From assembly GCA_013202725.1 (NCBI GenBank), contig JABMRH010000043.1, positions 1-6,160 of the forward strand: a DNA stretch of 6,160 nucleotides, read 5' to 3'. A program made the translations under genes and the position numbers. The DNA comes from Desulfobacteraceae bacterium. Lineage in GTDB: Bacteria > Desulfobacterota > Desulfobacteria > Desulfobacterales > ETH-SRB1. Under the pieces are notes generated by a model. That model had not been told where the DNA came from and did no database searches. It was given only the letters and a program-made list of their open reading frames with translations. Positions 1 through 5,719 of this stretch are shown here, piece after piece. Each line of letters starts with the position of its first letter. Position 1 is the stretch's first letter.

Positions 1-17
1 ATCAAGTCCGGCATGAC
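1..17 (-). repeat. edge of a probable dispersed intergenic repeat
   Basis: Read on the minus strand, this stretch is GTCATGCCGGACTTGAT. From memory it matches the start of a GTCATGCCGGACTTGATCC-type intergenic repeat common in Desulfobacterota and other bacterial genomes. Only the edge is inside the window, so neither the full unit nor its partner arm can be seen. It is not part of any plausible reading frame. The assignment to a repeat family rests on recall, not on a second copy in this window. Confidence 0.4.
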
Positions 18-25
18 GATTTCGA

Positions 26-66
26 GACTTTTTACGAGTTTGTCAATAATGAATTCGTAAAAACTC
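26..66. repeat. imperfect inverted repeat (hairpin) upstream of lysA
   Basis: The arm at 26-41 (GACTTTTTACGAGTTT) and the arm at 51-66 (GAATTCGTAAAAACTC) are reverse complements at 13 of 16 positions, with a 9-base loop. The hairpin directly follows the dispersed-repeat edge at 1-17, so it may be the end of the same mobile palindromic element. It lacks a GC-rich stem followed by a T-run, so it does not look like a classical intrinsic terminator for the gene to the left. Confidence 0.5.
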
Positions 67-68
67 TA

Positions 69-96
69 ACCAGCAACGAGAAACCAGCAACGAGCA
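69..96. repeat. short heptamer tandem array, four units
   Basis: Four consecutive 7-base units are visible: ACCAGCA, ACGAGAA, ACCAGCA, ACGAGCA. They fit a degenerate consensus ACSAGMA and alternate between a C and a G at the third base, so the longer period is 14 bp (ACCAGCAACGAG occurs perfectly at 69-80 and 83-94). The array ends 8 bases before the lysA start codon, so it occupies the place where a ribosome binding site would be. Degenerate heptamer arrays of this look occur in intergenic regions of some bacteria, with no function that I know of. Confidence 0.65.
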
Positions 97-104
97 GCAA
101 TTTT

Positions 105-1370
105 ATGCATCATTTTCAATACCGTGGCAATGAAATGTATTGCGAAGATGTTCCGATACAGATAATTGCTCAAAAAGTAGGCACCCCTTTTTATTTATAC
201 AGCCATGCCACATTAAAGCGTCATTTTCTTACATTTGATGATGCCTTTGATGGAATAGACAGGCTTGTGTGTTTTTCTGCGAAAGCAAACACCAGCCTGG
301 CGGTTTTAAAACTTTTTGCGGATCTTGGAGGCGGCCTTGATATTGTTTCACGCGGGGAGCTTTTCCGGGGATTAAAAGCCGGGATTTCGCCTGACAAAAT
401 TGTTTATTCAGGTGTTGGAAAGCGCGTTGATGAGATTGACTATGCACTTTGTAAAAATATATTGATGTTCAATGTCGAGTCCTTTGAGGAGCTTGAGCTT
501 ATAAACCAGAGAGCCGGCCGGCTTAAATTAAAAGCGCCTGTAGCCATTAGAGTAAATCCAGACGTTGACCCTAAAACCCATCCGTATATTTCAACCGGCC
601 TTAAAAAAAATAAATTTGGTGTGGATTACAAGACAGCAATTGAAGGGTACAAAATTGCAAATAGGCTAAAAAACATAAAGATAATCGGGATTGACTGCCA
701 TATCGGATCGCAGATTACCGAAACAGAGCCCTTTGAGGATGCTCTCAAGAGCATTAAGATGCTGATAGATGAAATAAAAGCTCTCGGCATAGAGATCAGA
801 TATCTTGATATGGGTGGAGGGCTGGGAATAACCTATCACGATGAATCACCCCCTCAGCCAGGTGAATATGCCGGATCCATAATTAAGCAGCTTAAAGGAA
901 TGCAGATTAAACTGATACTGGAACCAGGCAGGGTTATTGTCGGAAATGCAGGAATACTGGTTACGAAGGTTCTTTATAAAAAATCGGACGATGCAAAGAT
1001 GTTTGTTATAGTTGATGCGGGGATGAACGATCTGATGCGTCCGGCATTGTATAGAGCTTTTCATAATATAGAGCCGGTTGTTAAATCTGAAGGCAAATCG
1101 ATAATTGCAGACATTGTAGGGCCAATTTGCGAAACAGGTGATTTTCTGGCTCTTGACCGTAAAATTGCCGACATCAAAAATGGTGATCTTCTTGCGGTGA
1201 TGAGCGCCGGCGCTTACGGATTTGTGATGTCATCCAACTATTGTTCAAGGCTTAAGGTTGCCGAAGTTATGGTAAGGGATGACGAGTTCCATGTTATCAG
1301 GGCACGGCAGGAATACGATGATCTTGTTGCAGGCGAGTCTATCCCGCCGTTTTTAGAAAATCAATTATGA
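105..1370 (+). CDS. lysA: diaminopimelate decarboxylase LysA
   Basis: This PLP enzyme decarboxylates meso-2,6-diaminopimelate to L-lysine, the last step of lysine synthesis, in the cytoplasm. The 421-residue protein is full length for the family. An N-terminal alanine-racemase-like barrel carries the PLP lysine K60 in CFSAKANTSLAVL, the CHIGSQ motif with H199, the glycine loop GGG 237-239 and EPGR at 273-276. The C-terminal sheet domain has the conserved C342-E343 pair in GPICETGD and Y371 in GAYGF. The start is supported by MHHF-Y at the N-terminus, typical of LysA in this branch. No good Shine-Dalgarno is visible, because a heptamer array lies just upstream. The gene overlaps dapF by 4 bp (ATGA), which implies translational coupling in one operon. 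Nothing suggests damage or transfer. Confidence 0.97.
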   Translation: MHHFQYRGNEMYCEDVPIQIIAQKVGTPFYLYSHATLKRHFLTFDDAFDGIDRLVCFSAKANTSLAVLKLFADLGGGLDIVSRGELFRGLKAGISPDKIVYSGVGKRVDEIDYALCKNILMFNVESFEELELINQRAGRLKLKAPVAIRVNPDVDPKTHPYISTGLKKNKFGVDYKTAIEGYKIANRLKNIKIIGIDCHIGSQITETEPFEDALKSIKMLIDEIKALGIEIRYLDMGGGLGITYHDESPPQPGEYAGSIIKQLKGMQIKLILEPGRVIVGNAGILVTKVLYKKSDDAKMFVIVDAGMNDLMRPALYRAFHNIEPVVKSEGKSIIADIVGPICETGDFLALDRKIADIKNGDLLAVMSAGAYGFVMSSNYCSRLKVAEVMVRDDEFHVIRARQEYDDLVAGESIPPFLENQL

Positions 1371-2194
1371 GACATATCGAATTCTACAAGGCAAGCGGAA
1401 GCGGCAATGATTTTATCATAATTGACAACAGAGATAAGGTTGTTGACGAGAAGAATCTAAAGACATTTATTGAAAAAATATGCCGCAGAAAAATGTCGGT
1501 GGGCGCTGACGGGTTTATACTTATTGAAGAGTCTGATTCTGTTGATTTCAGGTGGCGGTTTTTTAATGCCGACGGAAATCCTGCCGAGATGTGCGGAAAC
1601 GGAGCAAGGTGCGTTGCACGTTTTGCATATTTAAACAGGATCGCCGGCTCTGAGATGTCCTTTGAAACAGATGCGGGAATTGTTTCCGCAAAAGTTTCAA
1701 AGGACATGGTAAAAATCAATATGCCGGAGCTATCTGAGCTTAAGACAGATTATTTGCTTGATCTGGAAAATGGCGATTTAACAATAAACAGCATTAATAC
1801 CGGTGTTCCCCATGTGGTTATTGTTATGGACAGCATAGACAATGTCGATGTTGTTAAGCTTGGAAGCGAAATCCGTTTCCATGACATATTTGCTCCTGCC
1901 GGAACAAATGTAAATTTCATATGTCAAAATAAGGATGACACAATTTCCATCCGCACTTATGAACGGGGAGTCGAAGATGAAACCTTAGCCTGCGGGACAG
2001 GCGCTGTTGCAGGCGCTGTTGTCACATCGTTCAAATTCGGCATAAAATCACCCATAAAGGTAATTACAAAGAGTGGGGAAAGTCTTTATATTTATTTTAA
2101 AGAAAATCAGGGCGAATTTTCCGATGTTTATCTTGAGGGGGATGCCCGCATCATTTACACAGGCGAATTGCATGAGGATGCCTGGCAGTTTTAA
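1367..2194 (+). CDS. dapF: diaminopimelate epimerase DapF
   Basis: DapF is a cofactor-independent epimerase that interconverts LL- and meso-diaminopimelate, supplying meso-DAP for peptidoglycan and for LysA. The 275-residue length is normal. Both catalytic cysteines of the two-base mechanism are present: C76 in MCGNGARC and C209 in LACGTGAV. The N-terminal KASGSGNDF and the N-A-D-G-N-P stretch before C76 are also family hallmarks. The start codon overlaps the lysA stop as ATGA and has no clear ribosome binding site, so translation probably depends on ribosomes finishing lysA. The second catalytic region contains a perfect 12-bp tandem duplication in the DNA, without disturbing the frame. The stop lies 11 bp before dapL, continuing the DAP/lysine operon. 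Confidence 0.97.
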   Translation: MRHIEFYKASGSGNDFIIIDNRDKVVDEKNLKTFIEKICRRKMSVGADGFILIEESDSVDFRWRFFNADGNPAEMCGNGARCVARFAYLNRIAGSEMSFETDAGIVSAKVSKDMVKINMPELSELKTDYLLDLENGDLTINSINTGVPHVVIVMDSIDNVDVVKLGSEIRFHDIFAPAGTNVNFICQNKDDTISIRTYERGVEDETLACGTGAVAGAVVTSFKFGIKSPIKVITKSGESLYIYFKENQGEFSDVYLEGDARIIYTGELHEDAWQF

Positions 2195-2205
2195 GAATAA
2201 AAATA

Positions 2206-3375
2206 ATGATTAAAATTGAAAAATCGGACAGATTAAATTCATTGCCGCCATATCTGTTTAAGGAGATAGACAGGAAAAAGGAAGAGGTCAGGAAATCAGG
2301 TGTTGATATCATTGATCTGGGGGTAGGGGATCCCGACATGCCGACTCCGCTGCATATAATTGAAGCTTTAAACAGGGCGGCATTGGATCCGGCAAATCAT
2401 AGATATCCATCATATACCGGAATGGATGATTTCAACAAGGCTGTTGCTCGTTGGTACAAGCGCAGGTTCAATGTGGATATTGATTATAAAAAGGAGGTTG
2501 TCACGCTTATCGGATCCAAGGAGGGTATTGCGCACATACCTCTCGCTTTTATTAATAATGGCGATATTGCACTTGTGACAAGTCCGGGATATCCGGTGTA
2601 TGATATCGGCGTTAAGTTTGCAGGCGGGCAGACCTATTTTATGGATCTGTTAAAGCAAAACAATTTTTTGCCGGATCTTGGAGCTGTGCCAAAAGAGATC
2701 GCCCCAAAAGCCAAAATGATGTTTATAAATTATCCCAACAACCCAACGTCGGCGGTTGCAACAGGGGAATTCTTTGAAGAGACGGTTGCTTTTGCGGAAA
2801 TGAATAATATAATTGTTTGTCACGATGCAGCCTATACTGAGATGGCTTTTGATGGATACAAACCGAAAAGTTTTCTTGAAACAGCCGGTGCAAAGGATGT
2901 GGGAATAGAGTTTCACTCACTTTCAAAGACATATAATATGACTGGTTGGCGCATCGGGTTTGCGGTCGGCAGGGCCGAGGTAATACAGGCGCTTGGCCAG
3001 GTGAAAAGCAATATCGATTCAGGCGCTTTCCAGGCAATCCAGATTGCGGGTATAGCCGCTCTGGAGGGAGACCAGACCTGTTTAAAGGAGACAAACAGCG
3101 AATATACGTCCCGCCGTGATATATTGGTCGATGGTCTCGTTAATCTTGGATTTTCAGTTGAAAGACCCAAAGCTACATTTTATCTATGGATTGAGGTTCC
3201 GCAGGGATATTCTTCGGCGGAAACAGCGAGCCGTCTTCTAACAGAGGCGGGCATAGTTGTAACTCCCGGCAATGGATTTGGAGCGGCAGGAGAAGGGTAT
3301 ATAAGAATGGCCTTAACCGTCGGCAAACAAAGGTTGAAAGAGGTTATTGAAAGAATCGGCTCAGTCGGCTTTTAA
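2206..3375 (+). CDS. dapL: LL-diaminopimelate aminotransferase DapL (DapL2-like)
   Basis: This class I/II PLP aminotransferase most likely converts tetrahydrodipicolinate plus glutamate directly to LL-diaminopimelate, bypassing the acylated dapD-dapC-dapE route. At 389 residues it is full length. Visible fold-type I marks are G-S-K-E at 103-106, the N-N-P-T block at 178-181, D207 and Y210 for PLP, the Schiff-base lysine K241 in HSLSKTYNMTGWR, R249, and the carboxylate-binding R367 in YIRMAL. The N-terminal LPPYLFKEI and DLGVGDPDMPTP resemble the diverged DapL2 form known from methanogens and Desulfobacterota rather than the plant/Chlamydia form. Position beside dapF and lysA supports the DAP role. 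A broad aspartate-type aminotransferase is the main alternative. It follows dapF by 11 bp with only a weak ribosome site and abuts folK with no gap. Confidence 0.88.
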   Translation: MIKIEKSDRLNSLPPYLFKEIDRKKEEVRKSGVDIIDLGVGDPDMPTPLHIIEALNRAALDPANHRYPSYTGMDDFNKAVARWYKRRFNVDIDYKKEVVTLIGSKEGIAHIPLAFINNGDIALVTSPGYPVYDIGVKFAGGQTYFMDLLKQNNFLPDLGAVPKEIAPKAKMMFINYPNNPTSAVATGEFFEETVAFAEMNNIIVCHDAAYTEMAFDGYKPKSFLETAGAKDVGIEFHSLSKTYNMTGWRIGFAVGRAEVIQALGQVKSNIDSGAFQAIQIAGIAALEGDQTCLKETNSEYTSRRDILVDGLVNLGFSVERPKATFYLWIEVPQGYSSAETASRLLTEAGIVVTPGNGFGAAGEGYIRMALTVGKQRLKEVIERIGSVGF

Positions 3376-3882
3376 ATGAACCAGGGACATATTGCATATA
3401 TTTCCGCAGGGTCAAATATCGGGAACAGACTTGAAAACTGCAAAAACAGCCTAACTTCCCTGGCAGAATCGAAAATATCTATTATAAGGAGCAGGTCTTC
3501 TTTTTACATAACCGAACCGGTTTATTATATAAATCAGGATTGGTTCGTAAATCTTGTTGTAAAGATTGAAACCAAGCTCGATCCTTTCCGGCTTTTAGAC
3601 AAACTAAAGTCAATTCAAAGCAATGCGGGTCGCGATCATGATGCCGTAAGGTTTAGCCCCAGGATTCTTGACCTTGATATCATTATGTATGATGATTTTG
3701 TGATAAATTCACCCGAACTGATAATCCCTCATCCCAGGATGCATAAAAGACGCTTTGTTTTAAAGCCTATTTGTGATATAGACCCGCACATTGTTCATCC
3801 TGTTTTAAAAAAGGATATGCAATACCTGTTAGACCGACTGGATGATGGACAAATGGTGAGACTTTTGAAAGGAGACCTTTGA
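3376..3882 (+). CDS. folK: 6-hydroxymethyl-7,8-dihydropterin pyrophosphokinase FolK
   Basis: FolK transfers pyrophosphate from ATP to 6-hydroxymethyl-7,8-dihydropterin, the step before dihydropteroate synthase in folate synthesis. The 168 residues are typical. Seen motifs: AGSNIGNR at 11-18, F44 and TEPVYY near the pterin site, the signature R92-F-S-P-R-I-L-D-L-D with the Mg-binding D99 and D101, and HPRMHKRRFVL at 119-129. The start ATG is the base after the dapL TAA, so it is probably translated by reinitiation; no separate ribosome site is seen. A GGAG lies within its last codons (3871-3874) with no start codon at a suitable distance. The C-terminal R-L-L-K-G-D-L has a look-alike 149 bp downstream beyond a palindromic repeat, so the present C-terminus may have been altered by the repeat. 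Confidence 0.95.
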   Translation: MNQGHIAYISAGSNIGNRLENCKNSLTSLAESKISIIRSRSSFYITEPVYYINQDWFVNLVVKIETKLDPFRLLDKLKSIQSNAGRDHDAVRFSPRILDLDIIMYDDFVINSPELIIPHPRMHKRRFVLKPICDIDPHIVHPVLKKDMQYLLDRLDDGQMVRLLKGDL

Positions 3883-3896
3883 AAAACCCCAGCCTT

Positions 3897-3978
3897 GTCA
3901 TTGCGAGCAAAGCGAAGCAATCTCAAAACATGTTGATAATCCACAAGATTGCCACGTCGCTTTGCTCCTCGCAATGAC
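3897..3978. mobile_element. MITE-like palindromic dispersed repeat
   Basis: The ends are perfect 11-bp inverted repeats, GTCATTGCGAG at 3897-3907 and CTCGCAATGAC at 3968-3978. Inside them the complementarity continues with small indels (CAAAGCGA, GCAATCT and their complements), so the 82-bp unit folds into a long imperfect hairpin. The sequence is of the widespread GTCATTGCGAGCGAAGCGAAGCAATC type that I know from many bacterial genomes, including Desulfobacterota, where it is intergenic and non-coding. Outer bases AACCCC (3885-3890) and GGGGTT (near 3996-4001) are also complementary and may extend the element. No transposase is present and no clean target-site duplication is visible. Confidence 0.75.
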
Positions 3979-3980
3979 TA

Positions 3981-4049
3981 GAATTGAGCAAAAGTGGGGG
4001 TTATGCAAAGCTCTTGAAAGATGACTTGGCGGAGCAGGATTTGATATAG
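3981..4049 (+). pseudogene. possible remnant of an ancestral folK 3' end
   Basis: Just after the palindromic repeat, a 22-codon open stretch ends in TAG at 4047-4049, immediately before the ATG at 4050. Its part K-L-L-K-D-D-L (4008-4028) resembles the folK C-terminal R-L-L-K-G-D-L (3859-3879). The DNA agrees at 14 of 21 positions, and several of the differences are synonymous or conservative. The frame is closed upstream by a TGA inside the repeat end, and it has no start of its own. The reading offered is inference: the upstream gene once ended here, coupled to the next gene, before the repeat arrived. The match is short, so chance is a real alternative. Confidence 0.3.
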
Positions 4050-4316
4050 ATGCGGTTTTTAATAATATTAGGATTAATATACTTCGCATACAGGACTATT
4101 AAGTCTTTGATGCTTAAAAGTGGATCATCGAAAAATAAGGTTTCCCGCGAGCCTACCGGTGAAATTGACGATGTAATGGTAAAAGATCCTTATTGTGAGG
4201 TATATTTCCCAAAGAGAAACGGGGTGTATTTAAAGATTGATGAAAAAGATCTGTGTTTTTGCAGCACGACGTGCCGGGATAACTATATTAAATCGCATTT
4301 AGAAACAAATGCTTAA
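4050..4316 (+). CDS. small membrane-anchored protein with YHS-like cysteine motif
   Basis: The 88-residue protein has one hydrophobic helix at about residues 3-14 (rich in L, I, F), a basic/serine linker at about 18-34, and a C-terminal domain starting M43-V-K-D-P-Y-C49. That domain ends C69-F-C71-S-T-T-C75-R-D-N-Y. The MVKDP-C opening and the F-C-S-x-x-C-R-x-x-Y close resemble YHS/TRASH-type metal-binding modules and small 'PP0621-like' proteins. Metal binding through C49, C71 and C75 is inferred, and no reaction can be assigned. The helix most likely anchors it in the inner membrane; which side the cysteines face is not decided. The start is backed by AGGA at 4036-4039, ten bases upstream, and by the reading-frame stop that directly precedes it. 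Function unknown. Confidence 0.8.
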   Translation: MRFLIILGLIYFAYRTIKSLMLKSGSSKNKVSREPTGEIDDVMVKDPYCEVYFPKRNGVYLKIDEKDLCFCSTTCRDNYIKSHLETNA

Positions 4317-4347
4317 CTATTAGAGACTGATGATGAAAATCGCAGGC

Positions 4348-4353
4348 AGGAGG
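4348..4353 (+). promoter_or_regulatory. strong Shine-Dalgarno for the transaldolase
   Basis: AGGAGG sits nine bases before the ATG at 4363. It is the best ribosome binding site in the window; the other genes are translationally coupled or have weak sites. This fixes the transaldolase start and suggests it is initiated independently at a high rate. Confidence 0.85.
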
Positions 4354-4362
4354 CTTTAACAG

Positions 4363-5007
4363 ATGAAATTTTTTTTAGATACAGCTAATATTGACGAAAT
4401 AAAGGAAGCCCACAGCATGGGAATGGTTGACGGCGTTACAACCAATCCCAGCCTCATTGCGAAAGAAGGGCGTGATTTTGAAGAGATAATCAAAGAGATT
4501 TGTGCAATAGTGGATGGGCCAATAAGCGCCGAAGTTATCAGTCTTGATACCGAAGGCATGGTCAAAGAGGCGCGTCATCTGGCAGCTATCAATGACAATA
4601 TTGTCGTAAAAATACCCATGACGATTGATGGGATAAAAGCAACACGCAAGCTTTCGAGCGAAGGGATTAAAACAAATGTAACCCTTGTATTTTCACCCCT
4701 TCAGGCCCTTATGGCGGCTAAAGCCGGCGCTACTTATGTAAGCCCATTTATCGGCCGTCTTGATGATCTGGCCAGTGAAGGCATGCTTCTTATTGAACAA
4801 CTTGTTGAAATTTATAGCAATTATGCATTTGACACAGAAATCATAGTAGCAAGCATACGCAACCCGCTTCATGTCCTTGACGCGGCCCTGATCGGCGCTG
4901 ATATTGCCACTATACCCTTTAATGTGCTTGCAAAGTTTGCCGCTCATCCAATGACCGATAAAGGCCTAAAAGCCTTTCTTGACGACTGGAACAAGGCAAA
5001 GAAGTAA
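4363..5007 (+). CDS. tal: transaldolase, short TalC/MipB-type
   Basis: Transaldolase moves a dihydroxyacetone unit between sedoheptulose-7-phosphate and glyceraldehyde-3-phosphate in the non-oxidative pentose phosphate pathway. The 214-residue length marks the short subfamily that also includes fructose-6-phosphate aldolase (FSA). Visible active-site residues are D6 in FFLDTANI, TTNPS at 26-30 with N28, the Schiff-base lysine K83 in VVKIPMT, and N105-V-T. Two positions separate the activities. E57 in SAEVIS stands where E. coli FSA has Gln59, and F129 in YVSPFIGRLDD stands where FSA has Tyr131. Both match true transaldolases, so transaldolase is preferred over FSA. It is preceded by a strong AGGAGG and followed by pgsA after 9 bp, suggesting co-transcription. 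Confidence 0.93.
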   Translation: MKFFLDTANIDEIKEAHSMGMVDGVTTNPSLIAKEGRDFEEIIKEICAIVDGPISAEVISLDTEGMVKEARHLAAINDNIVVKIPMTIDGIKATRKLSSEGIKTNVTLVFSPLQALMAAKAGATYVSPFIGRLDDLASEGMLLIEQLVEIYSNYAFDTEIIVASIRNPLHVLDAALIGADIATIPFNVLAKFAAHPMTDKGLKAFLDDWNKAKK

Positions 5008-5016
5008 TCAAATAGA

Positions 5017-5583
5017 ATGCTTTCTAAAGACAAGATAAAAAATTTGTTAAGCCATCCCAATAGCTTAACATTATGTCGCATATCGATAATACCGGTCATT
5101 GTGATTTTGATGCTGTTTCCGAACAGGTTTTTCACATTTATTGCGGCCCTTTTGTTCAGCGCTGCGGCAATTACCGATTATCTGGATGGCTATTTTGCAA
5201 GGCTTTATGGACTTGAATCCAAGTTTGGAAGGATTATGGATCCGGTTGCCGACAAGCTCCTGTCTTCTTCAGCCTTTATAATGCTCTCCTCTCTTGGTTG
5301 GATTCCCGGATGGATGGTTTGCATAATTATAGGCCGCGAGATCGCCGTAACAGGCCTGCGTAATTTTGCCGTTGAAAGCAGAGAGGATATTGCCGCATCC
5401 AGCCTTGGAAAATATAAAACAGGGTTTCAGATAGCCGCTATAATACCTCTTTTATTCCATTACCCTTATTTTGGTGTAAATTTGCATGTAATCGGGACCG
5501 TATTTTTATGGGCGGCTCTTGTATTAACGGTCTGGTCGGGCGTTGATTATTTCATAAAGTTCAAAAAGCATTTAAAGATTTAG
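5017..5583 (+). CDS. pgsA: CDP-diacylglycerol-glycerol-3-phosphate 3-phosphatidyltransferase PgsA
   Basis: PgsA is an inner-membrane enzyme that joins CDP-diacylglycerol and glycerol-3-phosphate to phosphatidylglycerophosphate, committing lipid to phosphatidylglycerol and cardiolipin. The complete CDP-alcohol phosphatidyltransferase signature D-x2-DG-x2-AR-x8-G-x3-D-x3-D is present: D54, D57-G58, A61-R62, G71, D75 and D79. PNSLTLCRI at 14-22 and GREIAVTGLR at 106-115 are PgsA-like, as is GKYKT at 131-135. Hydrophobic segments near 23-34, 38-53, 82-105, 137-150 and 157-174 give a polytopic protein of normal length (188 residues). It begins 9 bp after the transaldolase with a weak ribosome site. 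The conserved GRE..VTGLR favours PgsA over phosphatidylserine or inositol-phosphate synthases. Confidence 0.93.
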   Translation: MLSKDKIKNLLSHPNSLTLCRISIIPVIVILMLFPNRFFTFIAALLFSAAAITDYLDGYFARLYGLESKFGRIMDPVADKLLSSSAFIMLSSLGWIPGWMVCIIIGREIAVTGLRNFAVESREDIAASSLGKYKTGFQIAAIIPLLFHYPYFGVNLHVIGTVFLWAALVLTVWSGVDYFIKFKKHLKI

Positions 5584-5615
5584 CCCAATTTTTTGTTGAC
5601 AAAATGGGTATTTTT
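5584..5615 (+). terminator. weak intrinsic terminator after pgsA
   Basis: CCCA-TTTT (5584-5592 with one bulged A at 5588) pairs with AAAATGGG (5601-5608), and T-rich TATTTTT follows at 5609-5615. The stem begins right after the pgsA stop codon. It is AU-rich apart from three G-C pairs at its base, so termination is probably partial. The same bases contain the -35 element of the tRNA promoter. Confidence 0.5.
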
Positions 5616-5622
5616 GTAAAAT
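5596..5622 (+). promoter_or_regulatory. sigma-70-type promoter for the tRNA pair
   Basis: A perfect TTGACA is at 5596-5601. TAAAAT follows at 5617-5622 with a 15-base spacer, or AAATAT at 5619-5624 with the ideal 17. Transcription would start near 5630, a few bases before the tRNA-Gly 5' end at 5637. This is the clearest promoter in the window and fits a highly expressed stable-RNA unit. Confidence 0.7.
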
Positions 5623-5636
5623 ATCCATAAACTTGA

Positions 5637-5711
5637 GCGGGAATAACTCAGCGGTAGAGTGCGACCTTGCCAAGGTCGAAGTCGCGGGTTCAAATCCCGT
5701 TTCCCGCTCCA
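5637..5711 (+). tRNA. tRNA-Gly (GCC)
   Basis: A complete 75-base cloverleaf with encoded CCA. The acceptor GCGGGAA pairs fully with TTCCCGC, the D stem is ACTC/GAGT, and the anticodon stem CGACC/GGTCG encloses loop TTGCCAA with anticodon GCC at 5669-5671. The T arm has the GTTCAAAT loop, the discriminator base is T5708 and CCA is 5709-5711. It reads GGC and GGU glycine codons. It lies eight bases before tRNA-Cys, so the two are probably one transcript. Confidence 0.97.
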
Positions 5712-5719
5712 TTATTTTT

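Noticed and set aside
69..100. CRISPR-like array
   Set aside because: The units are 7 bp with no spacers between them, so it is a simple tandem repeat.
1..104. Lysine riboswitch upstream of lysA
   Set aside because: The stretch is short and consists of repeat material; no multi-helix lysine aptamer features are recognisable.
1384..1719. Minus-strand 111-codon frame inside dapF
   Set aside because: It lies wholly antisense to conserved DapF motifs and has no ribosome site or recognisable domain.
2723..3094. Minus-strand 123-codon frame inside dapL
   Set aside because: It is an out-of-frame shadow of a strongly conserved gene, with a proline- and arginine-rich, non-protein-like composition.
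3871..3874. GGAG at the folK 3' end as a ribosome site for a further gene
   Set aside because: No start codon lies at a suitable distance downstream; the next gene begins at 4050.
3898..4089. Minus-strand 63-codon reading frame across the folK downstream spacer
   Set aside because: Most of it is translation of the palindromic repeat (the familiar I-A-R-S-K-A-T peptide), which is a known source of false gene calls.
4330..4359. Nine-codon leader frame M-M-K-I-A-G-R-R-L before the transaldolase
   Set aside because: Its two AGG codons are simply the transaldolase Shine-Dalgarno; too short and without its own ribosome site to claim.
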